Source: Symsagittifera roscoffensis | Lineage: Eukaryota; Xenacoelomorpha; Acoela; Convolutidae | Length of the DNA stretch: 64,000 nucleotides | NCBI RefSeq assembly: GCF_963678635.1 | Contig: NC_087066.1 | Location: forward strand, 38,075,755-38,139,754 | Direction: 5' to 3' | Shown: in pieces, positions 1 to 9,618 of the stretch | Position numbering within the stretch: the first letter of the stretch is position 1 | How the letters are laid out: every line of letters starts with the position of its first letter | Translations under genes and position numbers: made by a program | Notes under the pieces: model-generated | What the model saw: the letters and a program-made list of their open reading frames with translations, nothing else | Told to the model about the DNA's origin: nothing | Databases searched by the model: none

Positions 1-1318
1 CGTGGAGGGGATGCCTGGTTACTCGGATCTGTACGTATACTTGAACATCGAGGTGGTCATTGGTCTAGTTCAATGAAGTCCTTTTCTGCGAAGTCAAGTC
101 GTACTCTAAATCCTTTGAGTTGTGATTGTGGGCGGCATATTGATTGTGGTTGGCCATTCTTTTTCGAGTGTAGTGGGGTCGTTTTGTCTTTGGATGTTCG
201 TCCTTGGTGTTGTGTGCTGATCTATATATTGCATAATATAATTTACATTTTATAAAACTTTTATTAGTTTAATGTTTTTTAATTATGATTTTGGTTAGTT
301 GTTTTCACAAAAGCTTTTTGTTTTAGTTCAGTTATTTTGAAGAGTTACTCACCCTTGAGTAGCTCTTATTAAAAATAGGAGTGTGGTCACAAAGCGTGGA
401 TGTAGCACGGTGGGTTAGGCCGGCTATAGAGCATGCTCAGGACGTCCTCTTCTGGTGGGTTAGGCCAGGAGTGGGAGTATGATTGCATGCGGTTTTTGTG
501 AGAGGTCCTGTTATGTGACAACGTTTTATGTTGGGTTTGTTGTGGTTTTTCTTATGTTTTGTTGGTTGTGTCCTTTTTTCAAAAATCAAATTGTTTGTGG
601 TATGGGTTTGTCTTTCGACTTTTTTGTGTTTTATTATTTCTTTCTTAGACTTTACAATAGTCTTCAAAAGAATAAATTATCCAGTTTTAAACTGGGTTAA
701 TCCGGTTTGGGTACCGTTGGTTTCCTTTTCTTAGTCATGCTGTTATGCTATGTGTTGTGGTGTTTAGTAAGCTGCATTGGTTAGTTTTGTTTATTATATA
801 ATTCCTTTCCAACCGGGTTAAAGGAAAGTTTGAAACTTGTTATCGTGTGTTAGAGTTGTTGAGTGTGAAAGCTTGAAACTGAAATTCATTATTTTAAACA
901 ATTCTTCGTGGGCGAGCTGTGCGAATTTGGATAGAATTCTTGTGCGAGTGAATGAAAATATCAAAAGGTTAGTACTGCATTTTCGTTTTATCAATTTATT
1001 ACATAGAAATTCAAATTTTACTGCTATTTGTTGGGAAAAATTAAGTTACAAATTTTCATTATAATTAGATTTACTGCATTTGGGAAAAAATTTATAAATT
1101 AAATTACTGCATTGGTATTATTTTTATTTAATTATTTGGTGCAAAAAATTTATAGAGTTTTAAACAGTTTGAAGAAGTTTTCAATTTTTATTTTCTTTTG
1201 TGAATTTTTCAGATGATCGTTGGATGAAGGCTAAAATTCTAAAGAAGACATGAATAAAGAATGGTTAGTTTCTAATTTTAATAACTAGTTAATAATATGT
1301 ATAGTTCATACTTACCTG
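1..1318. other. Non-coding flank of the retroelement, no gene seen
   Basis: This stretch lies downstream of the last ORF of the minus-strand retroelement. It keeps the same G/T-rich, C-poor plus-strand composition, so it probably belongs to the element's 3' non-coding part. Short ORFs here have no recognisable domains. A repeated phrase GGTGGGTTAGGCC occurs near 409-421 and again near 455. I looked for a copy of this stretch at 16.6-18 kb, as expected of an LTR, and did not find one by eye. Confidence 0.4.
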
Positions 1319-1894
1319 TTAGTCGTCGGGGAAGAAACCGTGGGGGAAGATGTCGTGAATGAGATCTGAAGTTGTTAGTAATTTAGCTAAGATGCGGATG
1401 ATATTTTTAGTTTGAAGCAGTGGCCAAAGCAATTGAAGTGCTTTAATGGTGGTTAGTTCTTCAGTGCCAACTGCAAACTCATAAGGTGTGTTTTGGATTA
1501 GATTATATAATTTGTGATTGAATTTAGTGTTGTGGATGAATTCTAAAATGGGGATTTCTATAGGTTGAACAAATTCGTGTGGGAGAAGAAAGGGTCGGGA
1601 TTCTTCTGCGTTGAAGGTCTTGGTGATGGGACAAAAAATATACATTTGGGTTATGGGATCATAATTTCGAAGAATACCATGAAGGTTAGTATCTTTAATG
1701 CAATATGTGAAGTTAAGAAAGAATGGTGAGGTGTATTTGGAATTGATGAATTGAAAACATTGGTGTAGTTTGTCTGGAGGGGGTGTGTAGGTCGAAGTGA
1801 TTTTGGATAAAACGATAATATATATATGTGTGAGTTTGTTTAGTGCGCAACATAATATCGTGTGAGCAGTGCAAATCTCTTTCATGTGGTGCAA
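1319..1894 (-). CDS. Post-env ORF, C-terminal part in shifted frame
   Basis: This 191-codon frame overlaps the end of the previous ORF by 180 bases. Its own first ~30 residues look like out-of-frame sequence. From about the TA-dinucleotide run at 1817-1826 it continues a plausible protein (CFQFINSKYTSPFFLNF, EFVQPIEIPILEFI) to a natural stop at 1319. The most economical reading is one protein of roughly 580 residues broken by a one-dinucleotide slip. A programmed shift cannot be excluded. Function is unknown. Confidence 0.45.
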   Translation of the reverse strand: MHHMKEICTAHTILCCALNKLTHIYIIVLSKITSTYTPPPDKLHQCFQFINSKYTSPFFLNFTYCIKDTNLHGILRNYDPITQMYIFCPITKTFNAEESRPFLLPHEFVQPIEIPILEFIHNTKFNHKLYNLIQNTPYEFAVGTEELTTIKALQLLWPLLQTKNIIRILAKLLTTSDLIHDIFPHGFFPDD

Positions 1895-3128
1895 GGAAAT
1901 GAAAGGTTAGTGAAAATATTTGGAAGCGTTCTTTAAAACTTTCGTAAGCTTGTGTGTCTGTTAGTGCTTCTGAAATGATGTGGTCAAATTTGCGGTCAAA
2001 GATATTGAGTGTAAATACATATGGTGTTTTAATGAAAAATTTTTCTGTGATTTGTGGGTTAGCGAAGCGATCGTCGTCTAAGAATTGATCTTGGTTAGTT
2101 CTGATGATGTTATGATCGTAATATTCTAGCGTATATTCGTTAGCTCGGGGTGCAGTGTATGTTTTTAGTGATTTTTTATATCCGATGTAAGTAAATTGTC
2201 TAGGTGTTAGTGGTGTAGTGAGTCGATATAGCATGTCCTTATTTCGTTCTATATCGATGTGAGTGTTAGATAAAGGTAAGCAAAGGGGATTAGTAAAATG
2301 ATAATATGAGGTCCAAGGAAGGGTAGGCATTAAAACGTGTTCGTCTACAAAGTTGCGTGTCTCGTTAGTGTCGTGAGGGGTGTTTAAGGTGTATTGTGGA
2401 AATGAGGGTAAGGTGATAGCTAAAAATTCTTTTGTATTAGTGTGATGTGGGTGATTTATATATTCACGGGCTGTTCCTGGTTTTGCTGGGAAAGGATGGT
2501 TGGGGAACTTTCTTTTAAAAGTGCGGTAAGCTCTATTAGTGCTGGGTGAAGATTCAGTAGATGTGGATGATGGTGCTAATGATTCGGTATAAATTGAAGA
2601 GGGTGTAGGGGTAGGAGGGTTGGATGAATCTATTGTGGATGAAATTAGGTTTATGGTGGGGGTATCAAGGTGGTAGGGTTGTTGTTGTAATGTAATAAAA
2701 TTATCTAGTTCTGGGGAGATTTGGGGGGTGTCTGGAGAATTGGATGATCGGTCTGAATGATGTGAAGAATAGGTTGGAGTGACTTGGGAAGCATAAGAGG
2801 GTGTAGAATTGGTGGGGACGGGGTTATTTGGTAGCATTGGTTGAAAAGGGGGGTGGGAAAAAATTGAGGGGTTGGTGTGAAAATTATTGGATGGAGATGG
2901 TTCAGAGTCGGCAAATTCATCGGGGGTTTCAATATTCGGGTTATTGAGTTGTGATGTGCAATATAAAACTGAGATGTGTGAATTAGTATCGGAATTCATT
3001 CCTGATGTTACATTACTGGTTGGGAAATCGGGTGGCGGGAAAGCAAAAAGTGGTATTATTGTAATTGGAGTAGTGAGGTTGGTTGGGTGGGAATTTGAAC
3101 GGTGTAGGGATCCAAGTTGTCGGCTCAT
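1713..3128 (-). CDS. Post-env ORF, N-terminal part
   Basis: This 471-codon ORF starts in an ATGA overlap with the env stop (3125-3128). The first ~220 residues are Pro/Ser/Thr-rich and look disordered. Residues ~230-440 look globular, with a density of aromatic and charged residues (FTYIGYKKSLKTY, FDRKFDHIISEAL). The last ~30 residues read out of frame. The natural continuation appears to switch to the 191-codon frame around a TATATATA run at 1817-1826. An ORF after env is unusual in metavirid elements. No family is recognised. Confidence 0.5.
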   Translation of the reverse strand: MSRQLGSLHRSNSHPTNLTTPITIIPLFAFPPPDFPTSNVTSGMNSDTNSHISVLYCTSQLNNPNIETPDEFADSEPSPSNNFHTNPSIFSHPPFQPMLPNNPVPTNSTPSYASQVTPTYSSHHSDRSSNSPDTPQISPELDNFITLQQQPYHLDTPTINLISSTIDSSNPPTPTPSSIYTESLAPSSTSTESSPSTNRAYRTFKRKFPNHPFPAKPGTAREYINHPHHTNTKEFLAITLPSFPQYTLNTPHDTNETRNFVDEHVLMPTLPWTSYYHFTNPLCLPLSNTHIDIERNKDMLYRLTTPLTPRQFTYIGYKKSLKTYTAPRANEYTLEYYDHNIIRTNQDQFLDDDRFANPQITEKFFIKTPYVFTLNIFDRKFDHIISEALTDTQAYESFKERFQIFSLTFHFLAPHERDLHCSHDIMLRTKQTHTYIYYRFIQNHFDLHTPSRQTTPMFSIHQFQIHLTILS

Positions 3129-5743
3129 CGTGGGCTAAAAAAATTATTATTTTGAGACTGAAAAGCGGTGGTATGGGGTTGTTCTATAATTTGTTCATAA
3201 GTATTTTCATCTTGTGAGTGGCGTGTCATTATATGTTGGATGGGACTTTGTGATATGGTTGGTCTAAAATTTTGATTATGTGTTATTGCTAAGTTTCGAA
3301 AATTACGTGGGACTAGGGATAATGGATGGTTATGTGGTAGGGGTGGTAACTGTGGTGCTGTTGGCGTTGTGTCTACATTGTTATGTTCTTCGTCGTATGT
3401 GTTCTGTCTTGTTGCTATTTTTGTGTTGTATTCTTTTATTTGTGCATCTAAAAGAATTTTGTTTATTGATGTAGAAAAAATTCCAAAAAATCCTGCAAAT
3501 AGTATGCGTGCTACACTTGCTTGTCTATTGACTTGTGTGTGTATAGCACATGTGTTATAGATTCCTTTTAAGAGGGAAAAAAGAAATCCAATAAAGTTAA
3601 ACATTGCGTATAAAATAGTCAGTTTTTCTAAGATGTAGTAGGGCCATCCTAGAAAATCAAGAATTTCATTCTTGAGTGTAACAAAGCTAAAAATATTGAT
3701 AGGTGATATATCTTGGGGACGGTATTTTTCACCGTTTAGATATATATAATCTTTAATGTCTTTAAAATATCCGCTATAGTCTTGCGTATAGATGTCTGCA
3801 AATCCTGCGGTTTCGGCAAGTTTGCGTAAGTTTTGGTCAATTGATTGTCTTTGTATTGTGTCCATTTGTGTTAATAATTCTTGGAATTGTTGTGTTCTAA
3901 TGTGATGTTGAATATCTGATTTTGAGTATATTCCTATTGATTGTAAGTCTATATTTGGGTTTCGAGCGATAGCGCGAATGCTTTCTGGTGAAAATTTTTT
4001 GAGTGATTGCATTAATGTGGGATATGGGGTGAGAAGGTAATATTTATCTTCATCAGGGTTTAGTTGTACTACATTGTGGCTATTTTCTGATCCACATGGG
4101 ACTGCGGTATCCCAGAAATAGGTTCTTCTTGAAAGTGTGTCAACGAAATGTACTTTGTTCTTATAAAAGATAGGGATTCTTTTATAGCATCGTTTATCTT
4201 CAAAAACGTATAGTGGTGATACTTTTTTGGTACAAGTATAAAACCATAAAATGTTTCCTTCATAGTCTAAAAAATTTGATCTATTTCCTGATAGTAAATA
4301 TCCTGCGTAGGGTATTTTTAATACTGCTAGTGCAAGTGATTGTAATATTTGTGTTCTTTCTAATTCGCATAGTTGGTGTAGTGTTTCTAATTCAGAGAGT
4401 GACATTTCTTGAAAAATTCGGCTAATCGTGTAGTCTAGTTTCATATCTAAGTGAATATCATAGTTGATATTACCGAAATATGTACTATTCATTAGTGATA
4501 GTTCTTGTAAACGTGTGCTTTGATCGTCTTGGGGCTTTAAATGTCCACCAGGTTGACCTGTATTTTTTTGAAAATGAACTGGTATGTATGATGTTCCTTC
4601 ATTTGGAGGATGACTTGTGGCGTATGGGTCGACTTTTATTTTTCCAGTGGTCATGTCGAATCCTTTTTCGTATTCAACTAGTATTTCGGAGTATTGTGTT
4701 TTGTGAAGTGGGTTTCTGTATTTACATGCAAGTTCTGTTTCTTGATATATTTGAAAACGTGTTAATTTATTTTCTATATTATGAATGTTTCTAAAATTAG
4801 AACTTATTTTTCGTAATGGATTTACTTGTTCATATGGTTTTGATTGTATAAAATATTTTTCGTGAAATTTTATCATACGAGCGTGTATTTTTGCTACTTG
4901 AAATGTTGTACATTCGTCTTCGGGGAACCAAACAATTGTTGCTTGTGTTCTTGTTGTAGGGTCACAATAGCCTTGGTCGTTTTTACAAGGTAATCTAATT
5001 CCTTGATAGATCATTGTGTTGTCTGATAAATCTCGTGTGAGTTGAATTTTTTCGAGTTGTATTTTCCAATCGAAAAACATTATTTCTTGGTATCCTTTAT
5101 TTTTTGTGTCTGCTTTGCAGTTTGATGGGTTATTTATACCAATGTGTGGTATCCAGTGTTTATCGTGCATGTCATAGGTTAATCGTCCGTGTGCGCCGTT
5201 ATATGGGTACTTTTCATCTAATTTTATATGTCCTTGATATCTTTCAAGTTCTGCTTGATGTACAGAATCTGAAAAAACTTGGAAATATACTAACTTTATA
5301 TCTGTGTTTTTATTTTTTGTGATGTTTAGTCGGAGTAACTCGTTTTTACAATCTTCGGGATTGAGATGTAAAAGTCGTTCTATATTACTCTGGTAGAATG
5401 ATTCATGGTCAAGTCGGTTTTTATTTCCGTTTGAGACTTGTGAACAATGTACTTTCTTTTCAGAAAATGTTGCTGTGAATTTATATCCTATAACTGTAGT
5501 TGCTCGGGCTTTTGAATAGAGTGTCGCTATTACATTTGTTGTTTCTATGGCTTGTGGTTCTGTTTCGCATTGTGATACTTGATTTATTGCATATTTGTGT
5601 AGTGTTTTTTGTTCGTTTTCTTCTTAATCGTAATGTGTTACTAATAAATCTTGTGGTCCTGTGCGGGGGGAAGGGTTTATGTTTTGATTTGAGGTTATTA
5701 GAAAAAGGAGTTGGAGAAAAATTAAAATTTTTAGAATATACAT
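3125..5743 (-). CDS. env: Env-like membrane glycoprotein with one in-frame stop
   Basis: The ATG at 5743 opens a typical signal peptide (MYILKILIFLQLLFLI). The same frame continues to 3125 and is interrupted only by TAA at 5624-5626, 39 codons in. The part after the stop is 833 codons long. It has many Cys and Asn residues (several N-X-S/T sites). A hydrophobic pair near the C-terminus (YILEKLTILYAMFNFIGFLF and ARILFAGFFGIFSTSI) is followed by a polar tail, as in a type I viral glycoprotein. The position after integrase is that of env. A motif with paired cysteines, DKRCYKRIPIFY followed by an Arg-Arg and a PCG, is faintly reminiscent of mononegavirus/chuvirus-type glycoproteins, but this is weak. 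The copy is described as found; the stop may be a mutation or an error. Confidence 0.65.
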
Positions 5744-6864
5744 GTGTATGACAATCCTGAGTATGGGTTATAAAATGTGATGTAACCAATTGTCTTTTTG
5801 GTATATCTGTCGTATTTGTATATTACTTCAGTTGTTATAAATGGTGGTGGTAGGGATTGAGCTGTTATATTTGGTGGATTTAATGGATAGGGATGTTGAG
5901 TAATGTTGTTTAATTTAACCGTGATTTCAAATTTTAATTGTAGACTATTCTGTTGGAGTATTTGGATGTTATGAGCACGAATGTCTTCGTGAATGTCTTG
6001 TCTATATTGTAGTCTATTTAGTGCCCAATTGTGGAGTCGGTTACTTTCTAGGTGTTGTCCAAATATTGGTGGAGGTGCTGTGAATGTATTCCAGTCTAGT
6101 CTTAAAGGAATATTTGTTGATGATTGTTCTCGATATCTAGCGTCGAGGTTATTTGGGAAATTTAAGTTAAATGGTGTTGGTGAAATCTGGCTTATTGATG
6201 GTGTTGATGGTAGTGATAATGTTTCTGGTAGTGATGAGGATGTTGTTGTATCCGTAGAAATATCTATTGGATCATTGACTAAATTTAGTTCACCTTGTGT
6301 AAATGAATGTGTTGTCCAATATGGTAGTCGTGATGCCTGGTTTGGGGGGTTAAAGGGATTTTCACGTATTTGTTCAGATGTTGGTGTTGAACCTAAGTAA
6401 TCTGATGGTAGGCTTGAGGTGCTACGTTGTGAAAGAAGCGTAGGGGTTTCTGGTAATATACCAATGGGGTTTTCTGGAGTGTTTTGTGATGGGGATTGAG
6501 GTATATCAAAATGAACTCGGGGAGTTTGAAAATTTCTGTTTCGTCGAGGATGTATAATTTGTCTATTTATTTCGACTGTATTTTGGTTTTGACTAGGATT
6601 TCTTATTCTACTTAATTCTTGTGGTAGTGTTGGGTATAAGTTATATGTTGGTTCGCTTAGAGGTGCTTGTCGTTGAACTGGTTCTAGTGGTTCTGATAAG
6701 CGAGCGTGTCGTTCTTCAAAGGTATATGGGTTATCTTGAAAGGAAATTCGTGTAGATGTTTGAGGATTTTGGGTAGTTGAAGGTGTTGTTGGGTTATCTT
6801 GGGATGATGTCGGTGAAGACTGACTAGGTGACTGTTGGGTAGCAATTTTTGATAGCTTTTTGGT
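5731..6864 (-). CDS. Pro/Ser/Thr-rich 377-codon ORF lacking a start codon
   Basis: I checked this frame codon by codon. It is free of stops from just after TAG 6865-6867 to TAA 5731-5733. It contains no ATG, GTG, TTG or CTG until a single TTG at 5752-5754, next to the stop. The predicted protein is rich in Ser, Thr, Pro, Gln and Asn in its first 250 residues and more ordered toward its end (HNWALNRLQYRQDIHEDIRA, then VKLNNITQHPYPL). The upstream frame stop lies downstream of the preceding ORF's end, so frameshifting from that ORF cannot reach it. Splicing from an upstream AUG is the simplest explanation. Its last codons overlap the env start (ATG 5743). Function is unknown. Confidence 0.55.
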   Translation of the reverse strand, partial: TKKLSKIATQQSPSQSSPTSSQDNPTTPSTTQNPQTSTRISFQDNPYTFEERHARLSEPLEPVQRQAPLSEPTYNLYPTLPQELSRIRNPSQNQNTVEINRQIIHPRRNRNFQTPRVHFDIPQSPSQNTPENPIGILPETPTLLSQRSTSSLPSDYLGSTPTSEQIRENPFNPPNQASRLPYWTTHSFTQGELNLVNDPIDISTDTTTSSSLPETLSLPSTPSISQISPTPFNLNFPNNLDARYREQSSTNIPLRLDWNTFTAPPPIFGQHLESNRLHNWALNRLQYRQDIHEDIRAHNIQILQQNSLQLKFEITVKLNNITQHPYPLNPPNITAQSLPPPFITTEVIYKYDRYTKKTIGYITFYNPYSGLSYTCIF

Positions 6865-6872
6865 CTATTCTT

Positions 6873-7061
6873 TTAGTGAAAAAGTTTATGTTTATTATAG
6901 TATTCTTCTAAAAAAAGAATTAGAAGAATTGTTGCTAGGGCGAATGTGATGATTGCTTTTTTTATACATTTGCATATTGTCAAGATGAGGGATGAGAGAA
7001 ATGTTATAAAAATTACAAATAGTAAAAAAATATCGGTTCTACTAAAAATGGTTCGTATCAT
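6873..7061 (-). CDS. Second small hydrophobic ORF
   Basis: This 62-codon ORF has two hydrophobic spans (FLLFVIFITFLSSLILTI and AIITFALATILLILFL) separated by a Cys/Lys-rich turn (CKCIKK). It starts within the stop codon of the preceding hydrophobic ORF (ATGA). The pair looks like a duplicated or split membrane protein. It ends at 6873, nine bases before the next open frame. No homologue is recognised. Confidence 0.4.
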   Translation of the reverse strand: MIRTIFSRTDIFLLFVIFITFLSSLILTICKCIKKAIITFALATILLILFLEEYYNKHKLFH

Positions 7062-7288
7062 TTAAATAAGTTTTGTGAATCGTACCTGTGGATATAGTCA
7101 ATAGCTTTTGAAAGTTGGAGGTATAGTTCAAATAGGGAATAGAAAATTAAAAAAATATTGCAAAAAATGATTAAGATTATTACGAAAGATTCAAAGATAT
7201 CAAAAAGAAATATTATAAAAGTTTTAAGTATCGTAAAAAATTGTTTGAGGTTTGTGATAAATATAGTGACTGATTGAGAGAAGAGCAT
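7058..7288 (-). CDS. Small hydrophobic ORF with two membrane segments
   Basis: This 76-codon ORF is mostly Ile, Leu and Phe, with two predicted membrane spans (about residues 18-32 and 34-52). Its stop TGA overlaps the next ORF's ATG as ATGA at 7058-7061, a layout suggesting coupled translation. No family is recognised. By location between integrase and env it could be a viroporin-like or Env accessory peptide, which is inference only. Confidence 0.4.
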   Translation of the reverse strand: MLFSQSVTIFITNLKQFFTILKTFIIFLFDIFESFVIILIIFCNIFLIFYSLFELYLQLSKAIDYIHRYDSQNLFK

Positions 7289-7881
7289 TTACGAAATGAC
7301 TTCTTGATCGAATATTTTTTGTTGTTTGGGGCAATTTTCAAGTGTGGTCGGGTTATTTATTGGTTTTTTGACAAGTGGGTTGAGTTTTGTGAAAAATTGT
7401 TGGGGGCAATTTTTATGGTGATCGGGAGGTCTTCTTTGTCTTTATTTTCATTTGTCAAATGATCTGGGGTATTTTTGAGATTTTTATACTTCAGGCTAAT
7501 TAAAATGGTCGTTCTTTTACTTTAGGCTAATTTAACATATTTGTTTGGGGGGTATTTGAGGTCTGAGTTGGGGAAATATTGTTGATCTTTGGTTTATTAG
7601 ATAAGGGAGGGTTATGATATTATGGTGATATTTATTTTAGTTGTCAAGTTGGAGTGGTTTGCTTATTTTTGACCTGGAGGTCGTAAAGTTATAGTTATAT
7701 ATATGCCTGGAGTTTAATATTTTTCGTCTAGTTGGTTTGTGTTAGAGTTATAGAAGGTGACGGATTGGATGAATCCTATTGGCTAATTTTGAACTAGAAT
7801 CGCTGCGTGTTTGTCAGCATGTTATTTTGAAAAATGGAAGTGTAATATGTTTCAGAGGTGCAAAGATTATTAAATGTAGAA
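7289..7881 (-). other. Gap between integrase and accessory ORFs
   Basis: About 590 bases with no supported ORF on the coding strand, G/T-rich on the plus strand like the rest of the element. By position it could carry a promoter, splice acceptor or packaging signal for the downstream genes, but nothing specific is recognisable. Confidence 0.3.
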
Positions 7882-9618
7882 TTAAAGTTGTTTTTGAAAT
7901 TCAACTTTCTTTAATATTTTAGATTGTGGGATGAAAAATTTATAATTTTTACGTGGTTGGTTTCTAAGTCGTGAAGACTCTCTATGTTCTGATTTGTCGA
8001 TTTGTTCTTGGGGTATTATTTGTTCTGTCAATTTTCTATTTTTTCTTTCTTTTTGAGATGTATTTTGATCTAGATTTTTTGTATTGTTTTTTGTGGTGGT
8101 TGATTTTGTATTTTGGTTTTTGAGGTGAAAATCTTTTTGTTCCTTTGTTGTATTTTCCGTATGTGGGTCATTTTGAATAACTTGTAAACCTGTAAAAGAA
8201 TATAATTGAGTTAGTTCGCGGAGTGCGTATTCTTTTGGATAATAAGGTAATAGGTTATTTCGGTGTTGAACGATTTCTTTTTTGTCTGAGTCGGTGATTT
8301 TATATGTGACATCAGTGGGTTTTGCAATTATTTGGTATGGTCCTTTACGAAGGGGTTGTAGTTTTTTAGAAATTCCTTTTTGAGTATTAAAATTGGGTAT
8401 TAATACAAATGTTCCAATTTTTAAATCGGAGGCTGGTGTAAAGCGTGAATTTATTTGTTCATTAATGTTTTGCCTTTGTAACAACTTTTTTGTTACTTTC
8501 TGGTAAATTTCATTGTGTTTTTTATCTCTGTTTAAAATCCTTTCGGTGTGTGTACCGGAGGCTAATTTAAGAATTTGTGGGTGATGAAAATGATCTTCAT
8601 CGTGTGTATGTAAAGGTAGGTTATAACAGATTGAGTCTTTATTTGGTTGACAATAACCTTGTGCGTTTTTATGAGAGTTTGCTGTAAACATTATTGGTTT
8701 GCGTGGCTTTTGGTTAAAAACCATTTCATATGGTGACATTCCTAGAGTTGTCGTAATTTGTGAATTATATGCTAAGGGAAATAATTTTACATCTGCTGAC
8801 CATTTGGTGTATCTTGTATCATTTCCATTGATGATACATCTGAGATATTCTTGTAATGAACGGTTCATACCTTCGACTAAGCCGTTTGTCCAAGGTGCGT
8901 GAGATGTACGTGGTTTGTGTTTGATGTTATATAGATGACATAGTGTGATGATTTCATTATTTATGAATTCTGTACCGTTGTCTGTAACTAAAATTTCTGG
9001 TAGTCCGAATTTGGCTATCCAGTGTTCATAGAGTGTTGTGTAAGCGTAATAAGCGTTACAATGTGGTACTGGGTTAAGTGCTACATAATGTGTAAACGCG
9101 TCAACAATTACCATAATGTAGGAGTTTCCTTCGGATGAGGGTGAAATTGGTCCTTTTGTATCAAAGGAGATACGGTGGTTAAAGTACAAACTTTGTCCTT
9201 TAAAGTCTTGTTTTTGTGCTATTTGTTTTTGATTTGGATAAGGTTTATTTAGTTGACATACTATACAATCATTGCATAGTACTTTTATCCAAATTGGTGC
9301 ATTTGGGAAATAAAAGTTTTGTATGAAATTTGAATATGTTTTCTCTGATCCAGAGTGTCCTTTAATATTTTGTGTATGTGAAATATTAAAAGCTATGAGA
9401 ATCATACTTAGAGGGAGACAGGGAACTGTAGATTCATTTAATTTGTATTCTAGAAGGTCTGTGTTTTCGTTAATTGTTGTATTATTGAATTTTCGAAAAT
9501 ATCGGAGGAGTGTTTTATTTCCTAAAATAGTTGTATCTGCCTTGACGGGTTTAGTTTTATATTTGTGCCATGATTTTAGTTGTCTAATTACTGGGTCAAG
9601 ATTTTGGTATTGTTTCAA
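7882..9618 (-). CDS. pol (integrase): Integrase with GPY module
   Basis: A 578-codon frame. The zinc-binding HHCC domain is visible (H-T-Q-N-I-K-G-H then CNDCIVC). The DDE core has Asp in RISFDTKGP, Asp in LVTDNGTEF and Glu in NGLVEGMNR, all in the expected order. A chromodomain-less C-terminus carries a GPY/F motif (LRKGPYQI), typical of Ty3/gypsy integrases, and is followed by a Lys/Asn/Thr-rich tail. The frame opens with TTG overlapping the upstream stop, so it is probably reached by a -1 frameshift or was fused to RNase H before an indel. Catalytic residues look intact. Confidence 0.9.
   Translation of the reverse strand: MKQYQNLDPVIRQLKSWHKYKTKPVKADTTILGNKTLLRYFRKFNNTTINENTDLLEYKLNESTVPCLPLSMILIAFNISHTQNIKGHSGSEKTYSNFIQNFYFPNAPIWIKVLCNDCIVCQLNKPYPNQKQIAQKQDFKGQSLYFNHRISFDTKGPISPSSEGNSYIMVIVDAFTHYVALNPVPHCNAYYAYTTLYEHWIAKFGLPEILVTDNGTEFINNEIITLCHLYNIKHKPRTSHAPWTNGLVEGMNRSLQEYLRCIINGNDTRYTKWSADVKLFPLAYNSQITTTLGMSPYEMVFNQKPRKPIMFTANSHKNAQGYCQPNKDSICYNLPLHTHDEDHFHHPQILKLASGTHTERILNRDKKHNEIYQKVTKKLLQRQNINEQINSRFTPASDLKIGTFVLIPNFNTQKGISKKLQPLRKGPYQIIAKPTDVTYKITDSDKKEIVQHRNNLLPYYPKEYALRELTQLYSFTGLQVIQNDPHTENTTKEQKDFHLKNQNTKSTTTKNNTKNLDQNTSQKERKNRKLTEQIIPQEQIDKSEHRESSRLRNQPRKNYKFFIPQSKILKKVEFQKQL

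Noticed and set aside
473..6400. Many plus-strand ORFs of 60-135 codons across 0.5-16 kb
   Set aside because: They are Val/Leu/Phe/Cys-rich shadows of the minus-strand retroelement genes with no domain of their own.
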